In this document: positions 44,957 through 56,390 of the stretch, one piece after another
How positions within the stretch are numbered: the stretch's first letter is position 1
Layout: every line of letters begins with the position of its first letter
Assembly (NCBI GenBank): GCA_023014485.1
Contig: JAJOZX010000482.1
Location: forward strand, 310,001 to 374,000
Direction of reading: 5' to 3'
DNA: 64,000 nt
Source: Bathynomus jamesi
Taxonomy: Eukaryota > Arthropoda > Malacostraca > Isopoda > Cirolanidae
The notes under the pieces: model-generated
Told to the model about the DNA's origin: nothing
The model's database searches: none
What the model saw: only the letters and a program-made list of their open reading frames with translations
Made by a program: the position numbers and the translations under genes

Positions 44957-45048
44957 ATATTTTAAAAATAAAATGGTTATTTCATCAATGGGATCCAAAG
45001 TTTAAAATACATATACAAATATATGCGCATGTAGGATATGATTTGTGA

Positions 45049-46030
45049 AGAATTATATTTATGCAATATATACATTTGTATACATTTGTATTGTTTGTGG
45101 AACTATTGGGTGACTGTACTTAATTATTCCAACTTGTTTGTAGTTTGTACAGATGATGACTCAGTTTTTGTTTTTTTTATTCATTTGCGTGAAAACTCGT
45201 AAAACAAAGAGTTTCTGAGCCAATTTTCGGTTAATTTTCTGTCTTGCATCTATTAAATTCTTACATACATGTATTTGGCAAGGATGGGATACCGATATAG
45301 TTATACCATAGTATAGGAATAAATGAAGGTATAGGTATAATTAATTCATATTTAAACAAGTCAATTTGTATACCGTACGTAAAGCATATATTATTATTAT
45401 TATTATTATATTATTATTATCATTATTATTATTATTATTATTATCAGCATAAGTGCCACAACGCAAATAGTATTGAGTTACAGTACTTCAGATGACACGA
45501 CACTCCTTATGCAATCTGATAAAGCTACGTTACAAGAACCGGCTAAATGCAAATAGATTATCTTTTGATATCAAAGACCTCATGTATGATTACAACAAAA
45601 AAAATAGAACAATTTTAATATGTATGGACATAATACAGTAATTTAATAGACTATCAAAGATGTAATTTTAGATGAAAAACTATCTTTCAAAGGACTCATC
45701 GAATACACTTGACGCCATTTGTATTTCGAAATTTTTTGGGTATCCGGCTTATATTAATATACTTGGCCCTCTGACCACAAAACTATTTTTCTTTGTCTAG
45801 CCGTTAGTTTAGAAACACTATGCATTCTGCATCTCCTACTTTACAATGTTGTTTGGATGGTTATAATGTTCAGTTTGAGATTAGGGACACGTTTCTCTCT
45901 TATTTTCCATGTGTAAATTATGATGTACTTCTCTCACTCTTTTTTCCAACGAATATAGATTTAATTTACGTAATCCATTAATTTTGGCTGTAAATTTTCC
46001 CTAAATTCCTTATAAGTGACTAATTTCTTT
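45049..46030. other. AT-rich part of HAO intron 2
   Basis: A (TTA)n microsatellite lies at about 45390-45444. No gene recognised. Confidence 0.5.
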
Positions 46031-46033
46031 CTT

Positions 46034-46065
<32 letters not shown>

Positions 46066-46069
46066 TATA

Positions 46070-46238
46070 TGATGAATAAAACCACGAAGGAAAGGAAACA
46101 CAAAACGGTGCTCAAGCGCTTTCGTCTAATGATGTCATTAGACGAAAGCGCTTGAGCACCGTTTTGTGTTTCCTTTCCTTCGTGGTTTTATTCATCATAA
46201 ATATTTTTTACGTGTTACTTTCAGGAAATAATTTTCAT
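46070..46238. mobile_element. PLE-end palindrome (128 bp plus tail)
   Basis: Perfect palindrome 46070-46197 with centre AATGATGTCATT and a one-sided tail of about 41 nt on the right, next to (TA)n. It is a second copy of the 31101 element with a shorter centre. Confidence 0.75.
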
Positions 46239-46264
46239 ATATATATATATATATACTGTATATA

Positions 46265-47170
46265 CAGGGCGTCCCAAAAAAATGTATACACACTTTAAAT
46301 AATTATAAAGGCAGTGTTTATTAAAATACATTTCATTTTCAAAATGTAATAGAATCTACAGACATTATTTAATTGTTTTGTCAACGCCTGTTTTCAAACC
46401 GACGTCCGTTCTGGTCCAGGCACTGCTGATAACGCGAAGCAATGGAATCGCAAACATCACGAAACATTTCGTTTGGTATTTGTGTGCATTCTCGTTCAAT
46501 GGCTGCTCTCAATTCAGCGACTGTTGCAGGTTTTATAACGTAGACTTTGTCTTTTAAGTATCCCCATAAAAAAAAGTCTAGTGGTGTGAGGTCTGGTGAA
46601 CGCGGAGGGTATTCTACGAAACCCCTTCGTCCAATCTACATCCACATCGTGCCAAGTACCACTCGCAATACTCCACTCTTCGGTCCGGATCATCTTCATT
46701 AATAGCATGGACTAATCTTGGAATGTAACTTTTCCATTGACAGCGCTTCAAAATGCGTTGGACAGACGATTCTGAAATTCCTACCTCACGACTCGCTTGC
46801 CGCACAGGTTTTCTTGGACTTTGGTGATACGTTTCCAGTACTCTTTCTTGCTTTGTGGGGCTTGTCGATGTCCGTGGTCTTCCGGAACGCTTCTTGTGGA
46901 CATTCTGAACAGTTCCATCGGCTTCAAACTTATCTCTAATTCGAGTGATGGTAAGTCACGTTGGTGGATCTGTTTGAAACTCCCTCCTAAACTGTCTTTG
47001 CACTTCAACTGCGTTTTCACACTTCCAGTAGCATTTTAGAATGAATTTCCTTTGTTCAAAGCTTAGTCTGACTGCCATTATTAATTCTAATGGGTTTAAC
47101 TTGGAAAGAAAGAAACATCAATTGAGCTATCAGCTGTTAAAGTGTGTATACATTTTTTTGGGATGCCCTG
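46265..47170 (-). mobile_element. mariner with internal deletion
   Basis: Ends CAGGGCGTCCCAAAAAAATG and the diverged complement ending at 47170, with TA. The middle of the transposase is gone. Confidence 0.9.
46390..47080 (-). pseudogene. mariner transposase, catalytic centre deleted
   Basis: The N-terminal part has a second helix-turn-helix ([20 protein letters not shown], about 46760-46800) and [14 protein letters not shown] (46680), then a jump to GFVEY-PRSPDLTPLDFFLWGYLK (46560-46620), ending NRRQ at 46390. The blocks with the first and second catalytic D are absent, so this copy cannot mobilise itself. Confidence 0.85.
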
Positions 47171-47705
47171 TATATATATAATCACTATGCACCCATCCTT
47201 CACTGCACAGTAATTATATATACGATATATAGACGCGAGTATGTTTATTTTGTATGTGTGTTTAATAAAACATTTTAGCAAGTTGTATTACATTGTAAAT
47301 AACTTCTTCAGAACCTGTAAGATAACGCATTATACAGTATTTCCACATAGATGTAGGTATTGCGGGAATATGTCCTTGAAATCACTCTCATATTTTACTA
47401 ATAATAAGTCTTATTTCTACTCGAGAAATTATAGAAACGATGGTTTTAAGCTTTATGGATTTTACACATTTTTGCACATTTCAAAATGTATTTTTGGACT
47501 ATGCAATATTGGCCAGTTACAGTTTCTTACAAGAAAAACTTAACTTTCAGTTTTTGGAATGTAATTTCAGTAAATCGGAGGTATTTTTTGCCATCTAAGA
47601 AGAGTCCTAAAATTAAAATGCAAATACTCATATAACCCCTTTTTATTTCGGGTCTTTCGTACCGAAATATATGGTATACATATTTCACTAAATCTAATTG
47701 CTTAC

Positions 47706-47857
47706 CCCTGGCACAAGCACACTCCCCATCAGGATGTGCCATCTTCTGCATCCCTGTTGGTGCCACACCAAAAGGAACCTTCACCTTATGACCCAAAATT
47801 GTGGTTGAGAGATCGCATTTTGAAACGTCAATAAGGAAACGAGGCCTGATGTACCAC
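47706..47857 (-). CDS. Hao1: HAO exon 2
   Basis: Encodes WYIRPRFLIDVSKCDLSTT, then KVKVPFGVAPTGMQKMAHPDGE. The PRxL-DVS and P-GVAPTG-Q-MAHPDGE blocks are diagnostic of 2-hydroxyacid oxidases. The acceptor is TTATAG|G, completing AGG with exon 1; the donor is CAGGG|GTAAGC. Confidence 0.97.
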
Positions 47858-48382
47858 CTATAAATTGATGGAAATGATGATGTTAGTGTTTATGTATGTC
47901 AAATCAATAGTAAATAATCGGACGGATTTCCTCTGACGTCACAACATCAAGGCCATTAACGTCAATGTGAAACTACAGTAAGAATTCCTGAAAAAATAGT
48001 TGTTATGACATCACAGCAGTCACGGTCGAAATTATATACGAAACTATAAAACTGTGAAATAAATCATTTCAGAATTTTACTGTAAAACTGTAAAATAAAC
48101 AATTTGGTAAAATTTACATGTCCATCCTTCCGTATGAGATATATGAATTGCCGAGAAGCTAAGAATTAAAGGTGTGTAAATAAATACAAAATGATGCTAT
48201 ATCTTAGTAGAGAAGTTTTGTAAGAAATATAAAAGAATGGAACATAATTTCGAAAATATATTAAATAGGGACCTTTGATTTTACCCGATCAATCTCTACA
48301 GAACTATAGTGAAGCTATCTCTTAACATTTCGTGCACTCAGGGTTAACCCATTACCAGCGAAATTTTTTTGTATGGTTAAAG

Positions 48383-49725
48383 CAAAAAACTTCACTTTTT
48401 TCTACGTGAGGGTCAAAATGTGATAATAAAAACCCACTCTAATAAACAGAGTTTATTTTCACAACAGTTTCGATGCCCACTGGCATCCTCTTCTTGTGGA
48501 TACAGAAAAAGGAATGAACCAAAAACAAGAGGGAAAACAGTCCAGGGATCATTAAGAAATTCGCACCTAGGTTAGATCCCGTTCCCCCGACCCCAGAAGG
48601 GCATTTTTATTAAAGGGTCCTGCTTATAAGTACATTCGCACAAATTAAAACTATCTTCTTGTTCTATACATACAGATTCTAATATTTTGACATAATTACT
48701 GCATTTATTATTGCATTTACATTTTTTAACATTTATTATTATTACCTTTACACTAATTATTACATTTATTTTATTACCTTTATTATTACATTTATTGCAT
48801 TTATATTTATTTCCACATTTATTACTTCTATTATTACATTTACATTTACGTTTATTTTTCCATTTACATTTAACGGAAAAAAAAAAAAAAAAAGCTAGTA
48901 AGGAAACAATCCAGAGACCTTTAAGCAATTCACACTTAGGTTAGAACCCGTTCACCCGACTCCGTCAGGGATTTTTTGACCAAGAATCTCACATTAAAGG
49001 GTCCAACTTATAAGTACCTTCGCACAAATTAAAATTATCTTCTTGTTCTATACATACAGATTCTATTATTTTTCTTTTGACATAATTACAGTATTACATT
49101 TATAAAGTACCTTACTTGATTCCCAATCTATAGCATGATTATTTTGGCCGGCGTGATAAAAAATGGCATTATTAGTATTACAACTTCTGAAGGCATATTT
49201 GTGTTCTTTAATACGGGTTTCAATATTTCTTCCAGTTTCTCCTACATATACTAAATCACAACTTTTACAGGGAATTTCTTAATGGTCTCTGGATTGTTTC
49301 CTTCTCGCCTTTTTCATTCGTTTTTCGGTTTATAATTTCTGTATAATAAACAACAATGTAATAACCAATGTAATAATAAATTTATAATTTCTGTAATAAA
49401 TAATAATGCAATATTAAATGTAATAAATTTAATAATAAATGTAATAATTATGTAAAAAAATAATAGAATCTGTGTGTATAGAACAAGAAGATAGTTTTAA
49501 ATTTGTGCGAATGTACTTATAAGGGGGTCCCTTTAATAAAAATGCCTTTCCGGTGTCGGGAGAACGGGATCTAACCTAGGTGCGAATTTCTGAATGGTCC
49601 CTGGACTGTTTTCCCTCTTTGTTTTGGTTCATTCGTTTTTCTGTATCCACCCGAAGAGGATGCCAGTGGGCATCGAAACTGTTGTGGAAATAAACTCTGT
49701 CTATTAGAGTGGGTTTTTATTATCA
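48383..49725 (-). mobile_element. PLE fragment arranged as an inverted repeat
   Basis: The left arm (48421-48680, minus) and right arm (49470-49725, plus) share the terminal TGATAATAAAAACCCACTC, the GAGGATGCC/GGCATC stem followed by GAAAC, and the GTCC-TAATAAAAATGCC region. A tail of about 38 nt lies on the left side. The middle keeps an endonuclease fragment and an ATT-rich tract. Confidence 0.85.
48990..49290 (-). pseudogene. GIY-YIG endonuclease fragment of a PLE
   Basis: Minus strand: IPCKSCDLVYVGETGRNIET, then RIKEHKYAFRS, NNAIFYHAGQNNHAIDW and ESVCIEQEDNFNLCEG. YVGETGR--ETR--EH is the GIY-YIG core as used by Neptune/Penelope-type elements. No RT part accompanies it. A partial second copy of its C-terminal end (SVCIEQED) lies at about 48640-48680. 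Confidence 0.88.
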
Positions 49726-50365
49726 CATTGTATGGTTAAGAATGCGTGTATTTGAAACGTTACCAATTCGTCCCTTTCAGTGGCAAAGGGTTACTTTAAA
49801 GAACGAATAACTTAAGGCATAAATGAAGTGCATACTTTCAACTTAAGCTCATGGAACATGGGTTAGTGCAATAATAAACAATACGTAGTTGGATTTATGA
49901 AAAATTAATGCCGATTCATGTCTGAATTATAGTTTGTTAAACAAATTATGTATTTATTTATTCATTTATTTATATAAATTTGTTCGTTTATAAGCTAAAC
50001 GTGTTGCCGGCCTTTTGTGACTCAAGGTACCCCAGTGGATCTTCGTCTCCCACTGTTCAACATCCAGTCCCCAACTCCCCCAACTTCAAAGTGAGATTAT
50101 ACAGTTTTCATAAGGATGTAATAAATGGCGATTTGTTGTATTTCAAATTCGCATATGTTCAATAACGTTTAAATTTTGATTTGTTTATTTTTGTTATTTT
50201 GATGAAATTTGACGGCACCCCAAGGAAGCACTTGCGGCACTCCGGTTGAGAAAAATTGGTTTAGATCAAGAATGTCATGTCATGAAACTCTTCAATCTAG
50301 ATTTATGTAGTTTTCATCAAATAATAACTAAGCCTATTTTAATATATTTAATGTATAAACATAAC
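49726..50365. other. HAO intron 1 sequence
   Basis: A possible old hAT or SINE tail near 50220-50260 (GGTTGAGAAAAATTGG). No gene. Confidence 0.4.
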
Positions 50366-50508
50366 CTTTGAATGGCATCCTGGTTTTCCTGCAATGTTTG
50401 TTCTGATGTAGCACCTGACTTGTAAAACCCTAAAACGTCTCTTGGTAATATTTTGCTTGCCTCTTCCTCGAAATCTTTAACACAAACAAGCGAACACAGT
50501 GTCACCAT
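50366..50508 (-). CDS. Hao1: HAO exon 1 (start codon)
   Basis: Starts MVTLCSLVCVKDFEEEA, then VLGFYKSGATSEQTLQENQDAI. Family members begin the same way, with a short leader, D-E--A and YYRSGA-DE-TL--N. The tyrosine of FYKSGA is a substrate-contact residue. The donor is CAAAG|GTTATG. The ATG at 50508 is the only one that keeps the family length. Confidence 0.95.
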
Positions 50509-50960
50509 TTTCGTTACAGCAGTATTTAAATACTTGCAGCTAAATATTCAGTCTTTGATGATGTAGAAAAATGTATTTATATATTATACGTAAATTATAT
50601 AAAATGAATTAAAACTTATTCACAACAACACTGCAAACATAAATGAAATAATGTTAACTGTTCACTGATGCTTGTTCGTGCGATGAAGAGGGAGACAAGA
50701 CTGTCTCTTTCCGTGTGCAAAAGGTAATAACTTAAGACACGGAAAGTTAAACAGTTTTCAATATTTGTTTTTATATTTTTTTATTCGAAATGAATTATAC
50801 TGTAATTAACTGGGTTTCATTTTTCACTGAAAATAAAGCTTGGTTTTACTGGTTTTACCAGTTAGTAACTTTCAATGATAATGGGCAGAGCTTTATGCAA
50901 CTTAAAAATGTAAATGTGTTCGTTTTAACACTTCTCTTCATGTAAATAGTAATAATTTAT
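50509..50960. other. HAO 5' flank
   Basis: AT-rich. TATTTAAATA lies about 20-30 bases upstream of the ATG on the minus strand, too close to be an assured promoter. No further element is claimed. Confidence 0.3.
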
Positions 50961-50967
50961 ACAAAAT

Positions 50968-51190
50968 GATAATAAAAACCCACTCTAATAGACAGAGTTT
51001 ATTTCCACAACAGTTTCGATGCCCACTGGCATCCTCTTCGGGTGGATACAGAAAAACGAATCGTTTTTCTGTATCCATCCGAAGAGGATGCCAGTGAGCA
51101 TCGAAACTGTTGTGGGAATAAACTCTGTCTATTAGAGTGGGTTTTTATTATCATATTTTGACTTTTACGTAGAAAAAGTGAAGTTTTCGT
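50968..51190. mobile_element. PLE-end palindrome (186 bp plus tail)
   Basis: Arms meeting near 51058 run from TGATAATAAAAACCCACTC inward through the GATGCC/GGCATC stem. A tail of about 38 nt (51154-51190) lies on the right side. It has the same terminus as 48421-49725. Confidence 0.75.
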
Positions 51191-51213
51191 TTAATTTATA
51201 CAAAGTTTGTATC

Positions 51214-51246
<33 letters not shown>

Positions 51247-51250
<4 letters not shown>

Positions 51251-52459
51251 TAGAAACGACGTAAATAAGGAGCGTCTCTGCACACGGGGAAGAGAAATAA
51301 CGAATAAATGAAAAATGAGGCGAACCGCCCGGGAATCGAACCCAGGGCCTTCCAATTGCCGGTTGGATGCGCTACCATTACACTACGGACCTCGATCAAT
51401 CATAAATCGAAATTCTCCTACATAGGGCAGAAACCAATGCCCTGAGAGGGCACCCTCGCAAATCGTGAACATGTGCATTTAACTGCAATGACCACGCAGT
51501 ATATAAATGAATAGAAACGACGTAAATAAGGAGCGTCTCTGCACACGGGGAAGAGAAATAACGAATAAATGAAAAATGAGGCGAACCGCCCGGGAATCGA
51601 ACCCAGGGCCTTCCAATTGCCGGTTGGATGCGCTACCATTACACTACGGACCTCGATCAATCATAAATCGAAATTCTCCTACATAGGGCAGAAACCAATG
51701 CCCTGAGAGGGCACCCTCGCAAATCGTGAATATGTGCATTTAACTGCAATGACCACGCAGTATATAAATGAATAGAAACGACGTAAATAAGGAGCGTCTC
51801 TGCACACGGGGAAGAGAAATAACGAATAAATGAAAAATGAGGCGAACCGCCCGGGAATCGAACCCAGGGCCTTCCAATTGCCGGTTGGATGCGCTACCAT
51901 TACACTACGGACCTCGATCAATCATAAATCGAAATTCTCCTACATAGGGCAGAAACCAATGCCCTGAGAGGGCACCCTCGCAAATCGTGAATATGTGCAT
52001 TTAACTGCAATGACCACGCAGTATATAAATGAATAGAAACGACGTAAATAAGGAGCGTCTCTGCACACGGGGAAGAGAAATAACGAATAAATGAAAAATG
52101 AGGCGAACCGCCCGGGAATCGAACCCAGAGCCTTCCAATTGCCGGTTGGATGCGCTACCATTACACTACGGACCTCGATCAATCATAAATCGAAATTCTC
52201 TATTCACGATTTGCGAGGGTGCCCTCTCAGGGCATTGGTTTCTGCCCTATGTAGGAGAATTTCGATTTATGATTGATCGAGGTCCGTAGTGTAATGGTAG
52301 CGCATCCAACCGGCAATTGGAAGGCTCTGGGTTCGATTCCCGGGCGGTTCGCCTCATTTTTCATTTATTCGTTATTTCTCTTCCCCGTGTGCAGCAGAGA
52401 CGCTCCTTATTTACGTCGTTTCTATTCATTTATATACTGCGTGGTCATTGCAGTTAAAT
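51247..52459 (-). repeat. tRNA-headed tandem array, 261-bp unit, with inverted last unit
   Basis: Three full and one shortened head-to-tail units start at 51247, 51508, 51769 and 52030, almost identical. Then 52202-52459 is the same unit inverted. Each unit holds a tRNA-like stretch (51392-51320 minus, 52281-52352 plus) with TAGTGTAATGGTAGCGC, a 5-bp anticodon stem TCCAA/TTGGA and GGTTCGATTCCC. (TA)n bounds both ends. The acceptor stem pairs poorly, so it is tRNA-derived, not a tRNA gene. Confidence 0.9.
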
Positions 52460-53550
52460 GCATATATATATATATATATATATATATGTTATGTATGGGA
52501 ATAATGTAATAAGGTTAATTAATTACTGATTATGACCCACAAACAAAATTGATCATGCAAACAGAAGAAATTGTATGTATAAATGAATGGTTTATGAAAA
52601 CAAAGGGAACGACCGAAATGGCGGCTCCACCTTTACGTTTCTAAAACGATGTTTTATACATTCTTAAGTACATGAAATTAGAAACATATGCATGTTAAAT
52701 ACTCCTGTAATTTAGAGAAAAGGACATAAATTCAATTGTCTATTTAATTCTGAATAAGTTCGGATAAAAATACCATGCATAGGTTACCCAGAAACTAAGA
52801 AAATAACTAATGTAAAATTACATAAAAATAAAGAAATTAAATTAAGGCGGCACGTGGATTCCGCGTTTCACTCCAACTCCAAAGAAAGAGAGAAGACGTT
52901 ATAAAAGTGAATGTTCATTTATGGATAAAATGGGAAAACTTCGTTAAAACTAGATTGTTACATTACTAACAAGTTTATTGGCATGTTAAAATTACACCTT
53001 CGGAAAGGTTAATAATTCTTAAAATTAAGATTAATCAAAAAGAATCTTATGTAAAGAATCTTAGCTCGCGCGGCAACAGAGACATAGGCCGGAAAACGGA
53101 TAAAGGCAGTGCATCTCAGAGCGTTGTGAAATAATGTTCTCTCACAAAACCTGTGTTGAATGTAAATAAGAACATTAGAGTTATTTCTCCTTTCAAGAAC
53201 AAAACGCAAGTACTTAGTGGAAGTCTGCTCAAGTATATAAATATACATCTATTGTGCTGTAATGATAAATTCAAATCGCGTGTGGCACTTATAAGCGAAA
53301 TCGTTGGTATAAAATACACAGGATTATAAAGTACAAATTCTCAAGAGAATAATTACCACTGTCAAAAGGAAGTAGGTAAACGCTGTAACTAAAGCATGTA
53401 TTGAACATTATAATTGGAATGGTCAAATAACCAGATAGGATTCAAATAATTCTATGAAATTGTATTATGTACAAAATACGGTCAAAAGGCCGGGTTGAGA
53501 ACCAACTGTTGTTATAAAAGATAATTCAATTAAAATTGTAGTATGTATGC
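52460..53550. other. AT-rich intergenic DNA
   Basis: No gene or repeat recognised. This is upstream of the HAO gene. Confidence 0.4.
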
Positions 53551-53554
53551 GTTT

Positions 53555-54690
53555 ATTCATTTTAATGATCTGGGGCTAATGTAGCGAGCGGCGTTCCTCA
53601 GGGTTCTGTATTGGGCCCCTTGCTTTTTCTTATATATATATAGTTATATATATTAACGATTTAGATGTCGGCCTAGTCAGTCCAGTTTCAAAGTTTGCGG
53701 ATGACACGAAGTTAGGTGGTAGGGCGATTAATGACGAAGATAGAGGTAAAATCCAGGAAGATCTCAATAAAATCGTTGATTGGTCAGTCAGATGGCAAAT
53801 GAGATTTAACGTTGATAAGTGCAAAATTTTACATATAGGTTCGCGTGACGGTAATTTTGCGTATAGTATGTCAGGGAACGAGTTAGCAAGCGTAGAGCAG
53901 GAAAAAGATCTAGGAGTTATAGTCACTAGTGATTTAAAAGTAGCGAAACAAAGTACAGCAACGGTCAATAAAGCGAACAAAGTGCTAGGTTTTATAGCTC
54001 TGAATTTTGAGTACAAATCGCGCGATATTATTGTTCCTCTTTATAAATCATTAGTTAGACCCCATTTGGAGTACGTGATCCAATTTTGGAATCTGCATAT
54101 GCGAAAAGATATAGGACAAAATCGAAAGAGTTCAAAGACGAGCAACTAAGATGATTCCGTCGCTTAGGTCGAAGTCGTACGAGGATAGGCTTAAGGAGTT
54201 AAAATTGACTACACTCGAGACTAGGAGGCTAAGGGGTGATCTAATCTAGGTTTTCAAAATTATGAATGGGTTCGATAACGTAGATAGAGATAGCTTTTTC
54301 GAAATATCTCAATATAATAGAACTAAAAATAACGGGTGTAAGTTGACAAGTAGAAGGTTCGAGACAGCAGTTGCCAAAAACTTTTTTACGCATAGAATAG
54401 TAAATAGCTGGAATAGTTTGCCGGTAGAAGTAATTAGTAGCACGTCTATATACATGTTTAAAAATCGATTAGATGCATAGGTTGATAGGTTGGGTATAGT
54501 TTAAGGTAGTAAAATTACGGCTTTGTGGTTCGGAACCCACGTTAAATTGTAGGTCCTCTCCGCCACCACGGAGGACATGCACAATACACATTTATGAACA
54601 CAGTTAGGTAGACCAGCCATGAGTGGATCCTTGGGACTTTGTTGGTCTGAAACGTTATAACATTATAACATTATAACATATTACAATACG
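53555..54690 (+). mobile_element. LINE 3' half (CR1/L2-like)
   Basis: Begins in RT at VPQGSVLGPLLF (53595), is followed by coding relics and ends with a short ATAACATT repeat tail (54649-54680). Part of its 3' region (CCACGTTAAATTGTAGGTC, 54538) matches the SINE-like repeat at 34740. Confidence 0.85.
53592..54480 (+). pseudogene. LINE reverse transcriptase C-terminal half
   Basis: Shows VPQGSVLGPLLF, an inserted TA-repeat in the next codons (53630-53655), catalytic FADDTKLGGRAIN (53695), MRFNVDKCKILHIG (53800), DLGVIVTSDLKV (53920), FIALNFEYKSRDIIVPLYKSL (54000) and RPHLEY. Frame breaks near 54100 and stops around 54245 follow, then FETAVAKNFFTHRIVNSWNS (54360) to the stop at 54480. The 5' half and the endonuclease are absent. 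Confidence 0.9.
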
Positions 54691-55394
54691 GCTGTATTCA
54701 GTTAAAAAACTACAAATTGTAGATTCAAATTGTCTAACATTCAAATTTAAAATGTTTGTGCATTTTACTTAATTGTCTTATTATCAAGTGTCTTTCTTTT
54801 TCATTGTAATTGATGCCATGCTAAAATTGGCTAACAGTCATATTTAAATTGCTTGTGCATTTTATTTAATTGTCTCAATATCGAATCTTTATTCTTCGAC
54901 AAATTTTCTTTACTGTCAAAAGTTTCATGTGCATTGTAATTGGTTTAGAAGTTTTGTGATGAATATATCATTTTTGTAAAAGGTTTTATAATTATCCCCC
55001 TACACAGATTGACAGAGAAATAAATATATATTATTAGTGATATACAGTATATAACCTTGGGTTAAATCTATATGATGTGGTTTAAAGGAAAACAGGCTAA
55101 AATAAAGGTATAATTCATACCATAAAAATAAAGTAATACAACCACGACATATTACAATATATATATATATATACACAAACTCAGAATGGTCCCCTGAGAA
55201 ACTTATATGTTAAACACAGACCGTGCATGGAACAAGGAACTCTTCTGGGAAAATTAAATCTACTATAGTCCGAATAAGTAATGGTAAATGACAAATACCA
55301 TAGTTTTTCTTTTTCATACACTCTATCAATGCTAGAGACATTTGCAATTATAGCTTAAATGAAAATAAGATAAAACGTTTAACATTTTTACATA
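54691..55394. other. AT-rich DNA
   Basis: No gene. Imperfect repeats of a TTCAAATTGTCTAAC-like motif occur near 54725-54850. Confidence 0.4.
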
Positions 55395-55590
55395 GAGCAT
55401 CGTTTCGCACATACGCCCATTTCAGGGGTACGAACAGTTCGCAACAACATTGGCAAACAAATAAGGGATCAATGTTACTGACGAGGCTTCCGTACGTAGT
55501 TTATCCCAGTTAAAAAATATCCAAATTCGTATCCGTTTTTACGCAATTTTCGTCAGTTTGTATTGCAGACACCCGCAGTTATTATCAGTC
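55395..55590. repeat. Dispersed repeat, copy 2
   Basis: Partner of 30296-30525, in the same orientation; here the left flank TTTTTACATAGAG is intact. Confidence 0.7.
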
Positions 55591-56390
55591 CAGGTGCATG
55601 ATTCTTCAGTACAAATTTACCTGTATCACTCACAGTAACATTCATACATTCTTAGGCTTGCTCTACACAAACTGGACCAAAAAAACAACTTTCCGTATAC
55701 AAGCCTGTATTTTTACTTATTCTTATTCTGTTTATCGTATTAAATCTCGCCATTCAAAGATCTTAAGAGTTTTATAAGTTACGTTGTTGTAATTTAATTC
55801 CCCCCTGTGGGAGCCGCCTTGTCGTGGTGGGGAAGGCTTGAGGTCCCGTTGATTTGATGAGCCACACCAGCGGGGGCTTGTCCCCCTTTCCTCCTGGTCT
55901 AGGAAAGGGCTACCCATGCTGGGAGGGTCATCAGGGAGGGATGAGACTAGATGGTTCTCAGGATGCGCCGTTGGCCATGAGAGCGGGCTGGTGACCCTTC
56001 CTCCAGCCTATTCCACCAAGTGCTGGAGAGTAGTAGCTCTCCCACGTGTTTGCCGTGCGTGGCGACCCGTAAGGCTGAGAGACGGGAGTCCTGGAGGCTG
56101 AGCGATGCCGCACACCGCGCTCTGCGGCTAGCAACACGCCTCTTTGGTCCCTTATTCCGGCTACACGGGGGGGCTTGACTATTACAGGCCCGGTCAAGCC
56201 AATCGGCTGGTCTCCTTATTGGCTAGGGTCAAGCTTCCACCACGAGGTCGGCGCCCCATTTGGTCCCGCGGGTGCCATCAAACTTAGTGGTGCTTGCGTA
56301 TACCTCTCCCCTACCCCTGTGGTCTATATGGCCTCCCCTTGTTGGGCTCTGTGGTGGGTGGGGGTGGGTGGCGAATATCTAATTACAGTA

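Larger units (their letters stand above)
3480..50508 (-). other. Hao1: HAO gene span (eight exons identified)
   Basis: Peroxisomal-type FMN-dependent 2-hydroxyacid oxidase, a family that oxidises glycolate and other 2-hydroxyacids to 2-oxoacids with release of H2O2. Eight exons in order along the minus strand join with matching phases (2,1,2,2,2,0,0,1) into about 1,042 coding bases. Family residues are present: Tyr in FYKSGA (exon 1), Tyr in QLYIYKDR (exon 3), Asp in TVDVP (exon 4), Lys in VLKGI and His/Arg in SNHGGRQ (exon 6), DGGFRTGSD (exon 7) and LGRPLIWG (exon 8). The final short exon with stop was not found, so any peroxisomal signal is unseen. Introns are 0.9 to 26.3 kb and packed with transposons. 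Choice of paralogue (HAO1 versus HAO2) is not resolved. Confidence 0.95.

Noticed and set aside
48480..48510. Hammerhead core in the third PLE-end family
   Set aside because: The GATGCC/GGCATC stem and GAAAC are present, but the CUGANGA box reads AGAAGAGG or CGAAGAGG, so the motif is incomplete.
48711..48944. Leu/His-rich and Cys/Asn/Lys-rich frames on opposite strands
   Set aside because: Both come from an ATT/ACATTT-rich tract inside a PLE fragment.
52281..52352. Functional tRNA gene
   Set aside because: The A and B boxes and anticodon stem are there, but acceptor pairing is weak and U33 is replaced; units are tandem repeats.
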